A stretch of DNA of 64,000 nt from Roseovarius sp. MMSF_3359 (GCF_030733385.1 NZ_JASHJC010000009.1:62001-126000); one strand, 5' to 3'. Positions 44,404 to 54,585 are shown, counted from the first letter of the stretch. Made by a program: numbers and translations. Notes: a model not told the origin generated them from the letters alone.

Positions 44404-47400
44404 ATGCTGCGCCGTTATCTTGCAATTATAGTGTTTTCCCTTGTGTCCACGGCGCTTCACGCCCAGGAACCCGTCCCCGAGAGGCACCAGGTCGTCACCC
44501 GTGACGTTGATTTCTACGGCGCCGATCTCGACCCGCTTTTCGACACCACATTCGAGGCCTGTCAGCGCGCCTGTACGGCCAACGCGACCTGCAACGCCTA
44601 TACGTTCAACAGCCGATCGAATGCCTGTTTCCCGAAAAGCGCGATTTCCGACCGGCAGCCCTATGACGGGGCCATCTCGGCTGAACTTCTGGCGACGGAC
44701 GCCCGTGTTCTGGCAGTTGCCGGGGCGCGGGCCGCCGATCTTGGTTTCCTGACCGCACGGGATCTGCAGGATGCGCGCAAGCAAGCCGAGACCATCGGAT
44801 GGCGCCACCCGGCGGGCACATGGAGTGTCGAGGCGATGCTGGACGCGGCACAGGAACGCGAGGTCGCCGGCGATCATCTCAACGCCATGCGCTGGATGGG
44901 CGCGGCGATCTCGCGCGCGGATAGCGGCGATCTTTGGGTCGACTATGCGCGCCTGTCGCTGCTCATCAAATCGCAGAACTCATCGGACCTGCGCCGCTAC
45001 CGGCTTCAGGCCGTGATGGCCGCGACAAACGGGTATCTCCGCGTGCTGAGCGACCCGGCGCGGGCAAGTGCGCTCGCTCAGTTGGCCGAGGCGTTGGAGA
45101 AGGCCAACCGCGGGCGCGATATGGTCCCCGCGCTTAGATTGGCGCAATCCATCCAGCCCCGGCAGGACGTTGCCGTGGCGCTGGAAAAGGCTATCGCAAA
45201 ATACGGCTTTCGCATCACCGAACACCGCAGCGACAATGAAAGTGCCGCCCCGCGGATCTGCGCCGAGTTTTCCGAAGATCTCGTCAAGACCGGTGTCGAT
45301 TACGCGCCCTATCTGCGCCTGCCCGATCCGGGGCTGGTGGTGCAGGCGGAGGGGCGTCAGATCTGCATCGACGGGGTGCGGCACGGTGAGCGGTACACGG
45401 TGACCTTCCGCAAGGGTCTACCCGCCGCCAGCGGTGAGACGCTCTACAAGGATGTCGAGGTGTCGCTTTACGTCCGCGACCGAAGCCCGTCGGTCAATTT
45501 CGCCGGGCGTGCCTATATCCTCCCCAAGGCCGCCGATGCGGCGTTGCCGATCGAGACGGTCAATCTCGACAACGTGGAGCTGCTCTTGCGCCGGGTCAGT
45601 GACCGCAACCTGCTGCGCGCCATTCAGGGCGACTACGTTGGCCGCCCGCTCAGCGAATACCAGGACCAGGCGTTTTCGAACGACGTGGCCGAAGAGGTCT
45701 GGACCGGCGTGGGCGAGGTGCAGAACCAACTGAACCAGACCATGACCACCCGGCTGCCCATGGGAGAGGTCCTGGCCGATCAGCCCCCGGGCATTTATGC
45801 GCTGAGCGCCCGGGTCAAGGGTCGCCCGCTCTATGATGATCCCGGGGCGACGCAATGGTTTGTGCTGACCGACCTTGGGATGACGACCCTCAAGGGGACG
45901 GATGGGCTGCACGTTTTCGTGCGCGGGCTGTCTGATGCTGCGGCGCGGGGCGGGGTCGAACTGACCCTGCTGTCGCGTGCCAATCGTGAATTGGCGAAAC
46001 TGACCACGGACGCGTCGGGGCATGCGCTCTTTGCCCCCGGACTAACCCGCGGATCTGGCGGCGCTGCCCCCGCATTGGTGCTTGCCCGGGCGGGTGATGA
46101 TGACATGGCTTTCCTGTCCCTGACCGATCCGGCCTTTGATTTGTCGGACCGCGGTGTCGAAGGACGTCCTGCCGCGCCGCCGATTGACGTTTTCCTCGCA
46201 ACGGATCGCGGGGCGTATCGTGCCGGTGAGATGATCCATGCCACGGCCCTTGCGCGCGATGGCAAGGTCGCGGCAATCACCGGGCTGCCGCTGACGGCCA
46301 TCCTGACCCGCCCCGACGGGGTGGAATATGCCCGTCATCTCTCAAGCCAGGATACGGCGGGCGGGCATGTCTTCAACATGCCCATCGGCGCCACGGCCCC
46401 GCGTGGCACCTGGACCATTGATATCAAGGGCGATCTGGACGCGCCCGCGCTGGTCAGCCGTCAGGTTCTGGTCGAGGATTTCCTGCCGGAGCGGATTGAT
46501 TTCGACCTCTCGCTCCCCGATGGTCCGATCCGTCCCGGTGATACCGCGCCGCTGAGCGTCGATGCCCGTTATCTTTTCGGCGCACCTGGGGTCGGGTTGC
46601 GCGTCGAAGGCACGGTCAGCTTGCGGCCGATGCGGCAGTTGCCCGACTTCCCCGGCTATCAGTTTGGCCGCTATGACGAGGTCACCGGCGCGCAGACCGG
46701 ATATCTCGACGGCGGCGAAACCGGACCTGATGGCACGGTCACCCTGCCGATGCCGATCCCCGTCGCGCGGCTTGCCGATCGCCCGCACGAGGCCGAGGCG
46801 ATCATCCGCGTGAAAGAAGGATCGGGCCGCCCCGTCGAACGCCGCCTGAGCCGGATGCTGGCACCTTCGGGGCCGATGATCGGGTTGAAACCCGCCTTTG
46901 ACGGGGTGGTCCCCGAGGGGACCGAAGCGACGTTCCAGGTGATCGGGATCGGAGCGGACCTCGCCCCCGCTGCGATGCAGGTGCGCTGGACCCTGAACCG
47001 GGTGGAGACGCGGTACCAGTGGTACCAGCAATATGGTAACTGGAATTGGGAGCCGATCACCACCCGCACCCGCGTCGCCACCGGAGAGGCCAGCCTTCAG
47101 GATGGCCCGGCCTCGGTGTCCGCCAAGGTGGCATGGGGTCGTTATGAGCTGGTGGTTGAACGTCTGGATGGCGCCTATGTGTCCAGTTCGGTCGATTTCT
47201 ACGCCGGCTGGTATGCGCCCGCCGATGCGTCGCAGACACCCGATACGCTGGAGTTGTCGCTCGACAAGCCGGGGTATCGCAGCGGCGATACCGCACAGCT
47301 CAGGATCGTGCCGCGCTATGCCGGGACGGCGATGATTACCGTCATGTCCAACCGTGTGATTGAAATGCAGGCGGTTGAGGTGAGCGAGGGTGAGAACCTC

Positions 47401-49830
47401 ATCCCTCTGACCGTCACCGATGAATGGGGTGCCGGGGCCTATGTCACGGCGCAGGTCATCCGACCAATGGACGTGGCCGCCGGGCAGAACCCCGCACGGG
47501 CGCTTGGCCTCAGCTACGCCAAAATTGACCCGGCAGAGCGTCAGCTTTCGGTCAGTATCGAGGCACCGGACACCGCTAGCCCCCGCATGCCGCTCGACGT
47601 GGCCGTCAGGGTCGATGGCCTGTCGGGCAAGACCGGTCATGTCACCCTGGCGGCGGTCGATCTGGGCATTCTCAACCTCACCGGATTCGAGAGCCCCGAT
47701 CCAAGTGGCCACTATTTCGGTCAGCGGCGCCTCGGCGTTGAAATCCGCGACCTTTATGGCCGGTTGATCGACGGCATGAACGGCGCCGCGGGGCAGGTAC
47801 GCTCCGGCGGGGATGCGGGCAACCGCATGTCGCTTGACGCGCCGCCGCCCACGGAAAAGCTGGTCGCATTCTTCACCGGACCTTTGACGGTGGACGAAGA
47901 CGGCACCGCACGGGCGGCCTTTGACATCCCTGATTTCAACGGCACCGTCCGGCTGATGGCGATCGCCTGGTCCGACGTCGCAGTGGGGCAAGCGGCGCGG
48001 GACGTGTTGGTGCGCGATCCCGTGGTTGTGACGGCGAGCCTGCCGCGTTTCCTCGCCCCGGGTGACAGCAGTCAGTTGCTGCTTGAGATTGTCCATACCG
48101 AGGGTCCAGCGGGCCGCATGGGCCTTGACGTGACCGCGACCGGCATCGGGATGGAGGGCGCGGTGCCGTCGGGTATCGACCTGCCCGATGGGGGCAAAAC
48201 GGTCCTGACCCTTCCGATCTCGGCTGATGCGGTTGGCGACCACGAGGTTCGTGTTGCCCTGACCACGCCGGATGGCAGGCAGTTGACCAAAACCCTGACC
48301 GTGCCGGTGCGCAGCAATGACCCAGAGATCGCGATCACGCGGCGCCTGTCGCTGGCACCCGGTGAGGCGCTGACTGTGGACCGCGAGCTTTTCGACGGGA
48401 TGCGCCCGGGATCAGGCTCGGCGGTGGTCTCTGCCGGTCCGCTGGCCAAGCTGAACGCGCCTGCGCTGCTCACGGCGCTTGATCGCTACCCTTACGGCTG
48501 CACCGAGCAGGTCGCGTCCCAGGCCATGCCGCTCCTCTATTTCGAAGAGGTGGCCGAGGCCCTCGGGCTGGGAAATGCCGATCAGGTCGAGGCGCGTATC
48601 GAACAGGCGGTGGCCCGTATCCTGACACGGCAATCCAGCAACGGGGCGTTTGGCCTTTGGCGGGCGGGGTCGGGTGATTTCTGGCTTGATGCCTATGTTG
48701 CCGATTTCCTGTCGCGGGCGAAGGCCAAGGGGCATGACGTCCCGGCGCAGGCCTTTGCGATGGCGATGGACAACCTGCGCAACCGGGTGAACTACGCGCC
48801 CGATTTCGACAAGGGGGGCGAGGATATCGCCTATGCGCTGATGGTCCTGGCGCGCGAAGGAGCCGCTCGTATGGGTGACCTGCGGTATTATGCGGACGTC
48901 AAGGCAGGAGCGTTGGGCTCGCCACTCGCAGCGGCGCAACTGGGCGCGGCGCTCGCGGCCTACGGGGATCAGACCCGCGCCGACAGGCTCTTTGCCCAAG
49001 CCGCGCGGATGATTGATGCGCCAACCGGGACGGAGCCACAGGTCTGGCGCGCGGATTATGGCACCCGGCAGCGCGACCGGGCGGCGGTTCTGACCCTTGC
49101 GGTCGAGGCGGGCAGCAACGCGGTTGATCGCAGCCTTCTGAGCGAGGCGATTGCGCCCGATGGCCCGCATATGTCCTCTCAGGAGCAGGCCTGGACCCTG
49201 CTGGCCGCCAATGCGCTGATTGCCGACACGGCGTCCGCCGGATTGACGGTCGACGACGCACCGGTTTCGGGTCCGTTCGTGCGGACGATCACCGCGCAGG
49301 GCGTCACACCCCTGAACCTCCGCAACACCGGCGAGACAGGCACCGACGTCACGCTGACCACCATCGGCGTGCCGCAGATCGCACCCGAGGCAGGCGGGTA
49401 TGGCTATGCCATTGAACGGCGGTATTTCGATATGGAGGGCGCGCCGGTTTCGCTTGACGCCGTGACCTCCGGCACCCGTCTGGTGGCGGTTCTCAAAGTG
49501 TCCCCGTTCGAGAAGGGCGAGGCCCGGTTGATGGTCAACGATCCCCTGCCCGCGGGGCTGGAGATCGACAACCCGAACCTGTTGCGCTCCGGCGATATAA
49601 GGGCGCTCGACTGGTTGAAACCGGTCGAGGCGCGCCATACCGAGTTCCGGTCCGACAGGTTCCTGGCCGCCGTGGACTGGCGCAGCGACCAGGCGTTCGA
49701 GCTGGCCTATATCGTGCGTGCCGTGTCGCCGGGGTCGTATCACCATCCTGCCGCTACGGTCGAGGACATGTACCGCCCGCAATACCGGGCGCGCACCGGG
49801 ACGGGTCGGATGTCCGTGGATCGCCCCTAG
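44404..49830 (+). CDS. Bacterial alpha-2-macroglobulin with N-terminal PAN domain
   Basis: A 1808-residue envelope protein that traps proteases, the bacterial counterpart of the human protease inhibitor. A signal peptide (MLRRYLAIIVFSLVSTALHA) is followed by a PAN/apple-like module (about 25-75, four Cys: FEACQRACTANATCN). Macroglobulin domains follow, with MG2-type FLATDRGAYRAGE near 595. The thioester is GCTEQ with Cys1366, meaning it can couple covalently to attackers. A beta-rich C-terminal region ends the protein. The usual partner, penicillin-binding protein 1C, is encoded downstream, but a glycolipid-binding gene is inserted between. It lacks the lipobox of E. coli YfhM. A strong aggagg site precedes the ATG. 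Confidence 0.93.
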   Translation: MLRRYLAIIVFSLVSTALHAQEPVPERHQVVTRDVDFYGADLDPLFDTTFEACQRACTANATCNAYTFNSRSNACFPKSAISDRQPYDGAISAELLATDARVLAVAGARAADLGFLTARDLQDARKQAETIGWRHPAGTWSVEAMLDAAQEREVAGDHLNAMRWMGAAISRADSGDLWVDYARLSLLIKSQNSSDLRRYRLQAVMAATNGYLRVLSDPARASALAQLAEALEKANRGRDMVPALRLAQSIQPRQDVAVALEKAIAKYGFRITEHRSDNESAAPRICAEFSEDLVKTGVDYAPYLRLPDPGLVVQAEGRQICIDGVRHGERYTVTFRKGLPAASGETLYKDVEVSLYVRDRSPSVNFAGRAYILPKAADAALPIETVNLDNVELLLRRVSDRNLLRAIQGDYVGRPLSEYQDQAFSNDVAEEVWTGVGEVQNQLNQTMTTRLPMGEVLADQPPGIYALSARVKGRPLYDDPGATQWFVLTDLGMTTLKGTDGLHVFVRGLSDAAARGGVELTLLSRANRELAKLTTDASGHALFAPGLTRGSGGAAPALVLARAGDDDMAFLSLTDPAFDLSDRGVEGRPAAPPIDVFLATDRGAYRAGEMIHATALARDGKVAAITGLPLTAILTRPDGVEYARHLSSQDTAGGHVFNMPIGATAPRGTWTIDIKGDLDAPALVSRQVLVEDFLPERIDFDLSLPDGPIRPGDTAPLSVDARYLFGAPGVGLRVEGTVSLRPMRQLPDFPGYQFGRYDEVTGAQTGYLDGGETGPDGTVTLPMPIPVARLADRPHEAEAIIRVKEGSGRPVERRLSRMLAPSGPMIGLKPAFDGVVPEGTEATFQVIGIGADLAPAAMQVRWTLNRVETRYQWYQQYGNWNWEPITTRTRVATGEASLQDGPASVSAKVAWGRYELVVERLDGAYVSSSVDFYAGWYAPADASQTPDTLELSLDKPGYRSGDTAQLRIVPRYAGTAMITVMSNRVIEMQAVEVSEGENLIPLTVTDEWGAGAYVTAQVIRPMDVAAGQNPARALGLSYAKIDPAERQLSVSIEAPDTASPRMPLDVAVRVDGLSGKTGHVTLAAVDLGILNLTGFESPDPSGHYFGQRRLGVEIRDLYGRLIDGMNGAAGQVRSGGDAGNRMSLDAPPPTEKLVAFFTGPLTVDEDGTARAAFDIPDFNGTVRLMAIAWSDVAVGQAARDVLVRDPVVVTASLPRFLAPGDSSQLLLEIVHTEGPAGRMGLDVTATGIGMEGAVPSGIDLPDGGKTVLTLPISADAVGDHEVRVALTTPDGRQLTKTLTVPVRSNDPEIAITRRLSLAPGEALTVDRELFDGMRPGSGSAVVSAGPLAKLNAPALLTALDRYPYGCTEQVASQAMPLLYFEEVAEALGLGNADQVEARIEQAVARILTRQSSNGAFGLWRAGSGDFWLDAYVADFLSRAKAKGHDVPAQAFAMAMDNLRNRVNYAPDFDKGGEDIAYALMVLAREGAARMGDLRYYADVKAGALGSPLAAAQLGAALAAYGDQTRADRLFAQAARMIDAPTGTEPQVWRADYGTRQRDRAAVLTLAVEAGSNAVDRSLLSEAIAPDGPHMSSQEQAWTLLAANALIADTASAGLTVDDAPVSGPFVRTITAQGVTPLNLRNTGETGTDVTLTTIGVPQIAPEAGGYGYAIERRYFDMEGAPVSLDAVTSGTRLVAVLKVSPFEKGEARLMVNDPLPAGLEIDNPNLLRSGDIRALDWLKPVEARHTEFRSDRFLAAVDWRSDQAFELAYIVRAVSPGSYHHPAATVEDMYRPQYRARTGTGRMSVDRP

Positions 49831-49840
49831 GAGAACGGTT

Positions 49841-50419
49841 TTGCCAAGTTACACCTTCGCTTCGTGCTGCTGGCGGGCCCTTGGCAACGAGGGTGATGAT
49901 AAATGCCGCTTGGCACGAACTGATGATGGTTGGATGCTCATTGGCCATGCCCGGTTTCGGGACGAAGATGGTTTTGCCGCGCTTGACTATGTGGTGAGAT
50001 GCGATGCGCAATGGGATACTCTTATCGCAGATGTGGCAGGTGACCACGAAGGTCGTACTATCAAAATCCATATCGTCAGGCAGGGTGACGTCTGGCTATG
50101 CAACGATGTCCCGCAACCAGAGGTTTCCGGTGCGCGAGATATCGACCTTTCTTTCACGCCGGCAACCAATCTGATGCCGCTATGGAAACTGTCTAGTTTG
50201 GATGCTCAAGAAATTGCCGTGTGTGCTGCATGGTTGAGATATCCGGAGGTGACACTTCAACGACTCGACCAATCCTATCAAAGGACAAGGTTCAGTTCGC
50301 GTTTCCGATATTCTGCGACACAAACCGGCTACAAGGCTGACCTTAGTGTTCACAATTCCGGCTTTGTGACGCTCTATCCCGGGCTGTGGGAAGGGGAGGT
50401 CACCCATGCGGCGCCCTGA
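49841..50419 (+). CDS. Putative glycolipid-binding protein (PF06475 type)
   Basis: A 192-residue soluble protein. The TTG at 49841 is chosen as start because an aggag site lies seven bases before it and just after the A2M stop; no in-frame ATG gives a plausible start. Family-like stretches are GWMLIGHARF, LDYVVRCDAQWDTLIADV, SGARDIDLSFTPATNLMPLW and YRYSATQTGYKADLSVHNSGFVTLYPGLW-like ending (the last ten residues are typical). Codon usage is noticeably less GC-rich than both neighbours. It overlaps the pbpC start by 14 bases. PF06475 proteins are related to Pseudomonas PA1994; function poorly known. Confidence 0.75.
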   Translation: MPSYTFASCCWRALGNEGDDKCRLARTDDGWMLIGHARFRDEDGFAALDYVVRCDAQWDTLIADVAGDHEGRTIKIHIVRQGDVWLCNDVPQPEVSGARDIDLSFTPATNLMPLWKLSSLDAQEIAVCAAWLRYPEVTLQRLDQSYQRTRFSSRFRYSATQTGYKADLSVHNSGFVTLYPGLWEGEVTHAAP

Positions 50420-52460
50420 CCGCCTGATCGCTTGTGTTGCGGTACTGCTGCTGGCCGTGGCCACGGCGCGGGACTTCTTTGACCAATGGATTGCGGCGAC
50501 CGACCTGCCGGTGCTGATCCCTGAGACCTCTGTCGAGGTCCGCGACGGCGATAACCGGTTGCTGCGCGTTTATACCGTGGCCGATGGCCGGTGGCGTCTT
50601 GCGGTGCAGCCAGAGCGGGTGGATCGGAGTTACATCGACATGTTGATCGCCTACGAGGACCGGCGGTTTTATGAACATGGCGGGGTTGATCCGCGCGCGG
50701 TCCTCCGTGCGGCGGGGCAGGCGATGCTGAACGGGCGCGTGGTGTCCGGCGGCTCCACCCTGACGATGCAGGTGGCGCGGCTGCTGGAGGAAAGTGGCAC
50801 GGGGTCGTGGCGCGGCAAGCTGCGGCAGGTCCGCGTGGCCCTTGCACTGGAGCGGCGGCTGAGCAAGGAGCAGATTCTGACGCTATATCTCACCCATGCG
50901 CCCTATGGTGGCAATCTCGAAGGGGTGCGGGCGGCATCGCTGGCCTGGTTCGGCAAGGAACCCTGGCGCCTGACCCCGGCGCAAGCCGCCCTGCTGGTGG
51001 CCCTGCCGCAATCCCCGAAAGCGCGCCGCCCCGACCGTCATCCCGATGCCGCGCGAGAGGCCCGCACCCGGGTCCTGAACCGGATGGCGACGCAGCAGGT
51101 GATCGGTGATGAGGTCGTGGCCGCTGCCCTGACCGAGCCGCTCCCGGCGCGCCGACAGGCTTTTCCCGCCTTCGCGCCACATCTGGCGGACCGGGCGCGT
51201 GATACCGCACCGCTCGACGGAATCCATCGCCTGACACTGGACCTGGCCCTGCAACGGGATCTCGAAACCCTGGCGGCCTCGACGCTGCGGAAGCTGCCGC
51301 AGGATCTGTCGCTCGCCATCGTCATCGCCGACCATCGCAGCGGTGCGGTACTGGCCTCGGTCGGGTCGGGGAGCTATGCCAAAACCGACGAGCGGCAAGG
51401 TTACGTCGATATGACACGTGCCCATCGCTCGCCGGGGTCCACCCTGAAACCGCTGATCTACGGCATGGCTTTTGATCGCGGGCTTGCGCACCCCCAGACA
51501 TTGATAAACGACCGCCCCGTGGCCTTTGGCAACTACGCGCCGCAGAACTTCGATGGCGCTTTTCGCGGTGAACTGCCGGTGGCCGAAGCGCTCCGGCAAT
51601 CGCTCAACATCCCGGTTGTCCTGCTGATGGATGAGATCGGCCCCGCGCATCTGATGGATGCGCTTCGCCGCTCCGGCGCAAAAGTGAAACTGCCCGGCGA
51701 TCAGGCCGGTCTTGCCGTGGCGCTTGGGGGTGTCGGGGTGACGCTCACCGATCTGGTGCAGCTCTATGGCATGATCGCCAATGGCGGGCAGTCCGTGCCG
51801 CTGCACTGGCGCTCCGGCGAGGGCACGCAGACACGCCCCGCGCAGGTTATCAGCCGTTCCGCCGCCTGGCAGGTCTCGGATATCCTCGGCAGCCTTGCCC
51901 CCCCGCCGGGCGCGCCTTCGGGGCGGCTTGCCTACAAGACCGGCACGTCCTATGGCCACCGCGATGCCTGGGCCGTGGGGTATGATGGCGCGCATGTGGT
52001 GGGCGTGTGGATCGGGCGGCCCGATGGCACACCTGTCCCTGGCGCCTTTGGCGGAGACCTGGCCGCGCCGGTGCTTTTCGAAGCTTATCAGCGCATCCGT
52101 TCGGACCCTGTTCTCCTGCCTCCCCCGCCGCCCGAGACCTTGATCGTGTCAACCGCCGAATTGCCGCAACCCTTACAGCGTTTCACCGGGCGAGATGCGG
52201 TGTTCAAGGCCGCACCGGACGCGCCGAAGCTCATCTTTCCCCCGGACGGCGCGCGTCTTGCAGTCGCGGGTGGCGTGCCTGCGAAAGTGAGAGATGGCAA
52301 ACCGCCCTTCACCTGGCTCGCCAATGGCGCACCGGTGTTGACCGGCGCACAAACCCGGGAGGTGATGCTGCCCAGCCTGTCGGCTGGTTTCTCGGACCTG
52401 TCGGTGATTGATGCGTCGGGCCGGTCTGCGAGCGTGACGATCAGGATCGACGCGCATTAA
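50406..52460 (+). CDS. pbpC: Penicillin-binding protein 1C
   Basis: A 684-residue bifunctional peptidoglycan synthase. A single N-terminal membrane anchor is followed by the glycosyltransferase domain (EDRRFYEHGGVDPRAVLRA near 83) and the transpeptidase domain with the catalytic S-T-L-K motif at Ser345, SLN (in RQSLNIPVVLLMDE), and KTGTS at 511-515. The C-terminal BiPBP_C beta domain is present (about 590-684). PbpC is commonly encoded with the A2M protein, the two acting in defence and repair of the wall. It overlaps the glycolipid-binding gene by 14 bases. Confidence 0.93.
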   Translation: MRRPDRLIACVAVLLLAVATARDFFDQWIAATDLPVLIPETSVEVRDGDNRLLRVYTVADGRWRLAVQPERVDRSYIDMLIAYEDRRFYEHGGVDPRAVLRAAGQAMLNGRVVSGGSTLTMQVARLLEESGTGSWRGKLRQVRVALALERRLSKEQILTLYLTHAPYGGNLEGVRAASLAWFGKEPWRLTPAQAALLVALPQSPKARRPDRHPDAAREARTRVLNRMATQQVIGDEVVAAALTEPLPARRQAFPAFAPHLADRARDTAPLDGIHRLTLDLALQRDLETLAASTLRKLPQDLSLAIVIADHRSGAVLASVGSGSYAKTDERQGYVDMTRAHRSPGSTLKPLIYGMAFDRGLAHPQTLINDRPVAFGNYAPQNFDGAFRGELPVAEALRQSLNIPVVLLMDEIGPAHLMDALRRSGAKVKLPGDQAGLAVALGGVGVTLTDLVQLYGMIANGGQSVPLHWRSGEGTQTRPAQVISRSAAWQVSDILGSLAPPPGAPSGRLAYKTGTSYGHRDAWAVGYDGAHVVGVWIGRPDGTPVPGAFGGDLAAPVLFEAYQRIRSDPVLLPPPPPETLIVSTAELPQPLQRFTGRDAVFKAAPDAPKLIFPPDGARLAVAGGVPAKVRDGKPPFTWLANGAPVLTGAQTREVMLPSLSAGFSDLSVIDASGRSASVTIRIDAH

Positions 52461-52577
52461 GTGGGTGGCAGACCGCCCGCATGTTTGATAATCGCGCGGC
52501 CCATCTCCTTACAGCCGATGGTTTGCTCAAGCCCAAAGACGTATCTTTTGGCACCTGAACCGAGCCTTAGCGACCTC

Positions 52578-53753
52578 TTACAGCCGCTCAAGTGCTAGCG
52601 CGATCCCCTGGCCGCCGCCGATACACATGGTGATAAGCGCCTTCGATCCACCGATCCGCTCCAGCTCATAAAGCGCCTTGACAGTGAGGATCGCCCCGGT
52701 TGCCCCAACCGGGTGGCCAAGTGCAATCGCGCCGCCATTGGGGTTCACCTTGGCAGCATCAAGGCCAAGCCCTTTGTTTACCGCAAGCGCCTGCGCGGCA
52801 AAGGCCTCGTTCGACTCGATCACGTCGAAATCACCGACCGACAGCTCGGTCCGCGCCATCAGGTTCTCGACCGCGGGGACGGGCCCGATGCCCATCACAT
52901 CGGGGCGGACCCCGGCATGGGCGTAGCCCAGAATGCGTGCCTTGGGTTTCAACCCGGCTGCCTCGGCCGCCTCGGCGCGGGCCATGACGACAGCCGCCGC
53001 ACCATCATTGATACCGCTGGCATTCCCGGCGGTCACGGTACCGTCCTTCTGGAATACCGCGCGCAGGCCCGCCAGCGTCTCGACAGTGGTGGCCTTCGGG
53101 TGCTCGTCGGTCTCAAATGCCACCATCTCGCGCTTGACCTTGACCTCGACCGGCACGATCTGCGACGTGAAATGACCCGCTTCGATGGCGGCGGCGGCGC
53201 GCTTCTGGCTCTCGGCGGCAAAGGCATCCTGATCCTCACGGCTGATGCCATGCTCGGCGGCCACGTTCTCCGCCGTGACCCCCATATGCCCGGTGCCGAA
53301 GGGACAGTTCAGCGCGCCCAGCATCATGTCGAGGGTGCGGATGTCGCCCATCTTGGCGCCCCACCGTTGATCCGGCACGATATAGGGCGCGCGGCTCATG
53401 CTCTCGGCGCCACCGGCCAACGCAAAATCCGCATCCCCCAGCATCAGGTTTTGAATGGCCGACACGATCGCCTGCGCGCCCGATCCGCAGAGGCGGTTGA
53501 CGTTCATGGCGGGCGTGGTCTCGGGGATACCCGCATCCATCGCCGCCACCCGCGACAGGTACATGTCGCGCGGCTCGGTGTTGATGACATGGCCAAAGAC
53601 CACATGGCCGATCTGCCCGCCTTCGACCCCCGACCGTTCCAGCGCGGCACGTGCCGCGGTCGCCCCAAGCGCGGTCGGCGGGGTCGCGGCCAGCGCGCCA
53701 CCAAACGTACCAATTGCCGTGCGGGCGCCATCAAGAAGAACGATATCGGTCAT
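52578..53753 (-). CDS. Thiolase (acetyl-CoA C-acyltransferase)
   Basis: A 391-residue thiolase. The nucleophile is Cys89 (NVNRLCGSGAQAIV), and the other active-site residues lie in NGGAIALGHPVGATGA (His) and CIGGGQGIALALE (Cys). Length and sequence fit the acetyl-CoA acetyltransferase/beta-ketothiolase type (AtoB/PhaA/BktB), which condense or cleave acyl-CoAs. It could feed the polyhydroxyalkanoate synthase about 8 kb away, but is not in its operon. The 106-base upstream spacer contains a 12-base palindrome. Confidence 0.92.
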   Translation of the reverse strand: MTDIVLLDGARTAIGTFGGALAATPPTALGATAARAALERSGVEGGQIGHVVFGHVINTEPRDMYLSRVAAMDAGIPETTPAMNVNRLCGSGAQAIVSAIQNLMLGDADFALAGGAESMSRAPYIVPDQRWGAKMGDIRTLDMMLGALNCPFGTGHMGVTAENVAAEHGISREDQDAFAAESQKRAAAAIEAGHFTSQIVPVEVKVKREMVAFETDEHPKATTVETLAGLRAVFQKDGTVTAGNASGINDGAAAVVMARAEAAEAAGLKPKARILGYAHAGVRPDVMGIGPVPAVENLMARTELSVGDFDVIESNEAFAAQALAVNKGLGLDAAKVNPNGGAIALGHPVGATGAILTVKALYELERIGGSKALITMCIGGGQGIALALERL

Positions 53754-53818
53754 GGAAAATCTCCGGGTTTCATGAGTCGCCTTAGGGTAGCGGATTTTAT
53801 TGGCCCCTCACAACGTGA

Positions 53819-53830
53819 TGTGACGTCACA
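53819..53830. promoter_or_regulatory. 12-base palindrome TGTGACGTCACA upstream of the thiolase
   Basis: The sequence 53819-53830 is a perfect palindrome, 66 bases before the thiolase ATG on the minus strand. Half-sites TGTGA and TCACA are as in CRP/FNR-type operators but separated by only two bases, so it may be the operator of another dimeric regulator. Confidence 0.4.
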
Positions 53831-53859
53831 CCGCCATCCCGAAGCGGAGAAATGCCAGT

Positions 53860-54585
53860 TCAGGGCGCGGGCAGGGCCACCCGTCCGCTCGCCGTCAACA
53901 ACCAGCAGTTGCGCCCCTCGAAGACGGCTGGGCAAAGCGGACGACCCCAGCCTGCCCCGCCGTCCAGGTCGATGCGATTGCCGAAATGCTGAGGGCGCTT
54001 CAAGGCGGTGTGGCCATGCACGACAAGCCATGGATGTGGCGCTGGATGATCCAGGAACGTTCCGCGGATCCAGATCAGGTCTTCATGTGGCTGATGGCCG
54101 AGAGGCAGATCAGGGATGATGCCCGCGTGCACAAAAAGCAACTCACCCAGTTCGAGATAGTAGGGCAGTCCTGACAACCACGCCCGATGCGCGTCTGGCA
54201 CCGCGGCCGTGGCCTCGGCATGATTGGGCCGTGCTTCCGAGGCCAGAACACCGTAGGACGCAAGCGTTGCCGCCCCGCCCAACCGCTCATGCAACCACGT
54301 ATAGTCCGGATTGCTGAACCGCGCGTTGTGAATTTTGCCAGTGTCCAGAAAATCGAGGAACAACTGGTCGTGATTGCCCCGCAGGATGGTCCAGTTCCGC
54401 CCGGCGGCCTGACCCTCCATCAGGAGTTCGATGACACCACGGCTATCCGGACCGCGATCCACGTAATCGCCGAGAAATACAACTTTGGCATCGCGCCCAC
54501 CGTCGTGGTCAATGCGGGCAAGCGCCTCTTCCAGCATGGCGCGCTGGCCATGGATGTCGGGTATCGCGTAAATCGGATTGCTCAT
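53860..54585 (-). CDS. Metallophosphoesterase (bis(5'-nucleosyl)tetraphosphatase / PPP phosphatase-like)
   Basis: A 241-residue cytoplasmic phosphoesterase of the calcineurin-like fold. Metal-binding motifs are complete: DIHG (PDIHGQRAM), GDYVDRG (FLGDYVDRGPDSRG) and GNHD (ILRGNHDQLFL), with later His in VHAG and VHGHT. This order is typical of serine/threonine protein phosphatase and ApaH-like enzymes; the short length favours the small bacterial PPP type. Start at 54583-54585. It is on the same strand upstream of the thiolase. Real substrate unknown. Confidence 0.9.
   Translation of the reverse strand: MSNPIYAIPDIHGQRAMLEEALARIDHDGGRDAKVVFLGDYVDRGPDSRGVIELLMEGQAAGRNWTILRGNHDQLFLDFLDTGKIHNARFSNPDYTWLHERLGGAATLASYGVLASEARPNHAEATAAVPDAHRAWLSGLPYYLELGELLFVHAGIIPDLPLGHQPHEDLIWIRGTFLDHPAPHPWLVVHGHTALKRPQHFGNRIDLDGGAGWGRPLCPAVFEGRNCWLLTASGRVALPAP

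Noticed and set aside
52461..52577. 41-codon minus-strand frame just after the thiolase, ending GLPPT-stop, resembling a gene remnant
   Set aside because: It has no start codon or ribosome site, I cannot tie its sequence to any family, and short open frames of this size are expected by chance in this genome.
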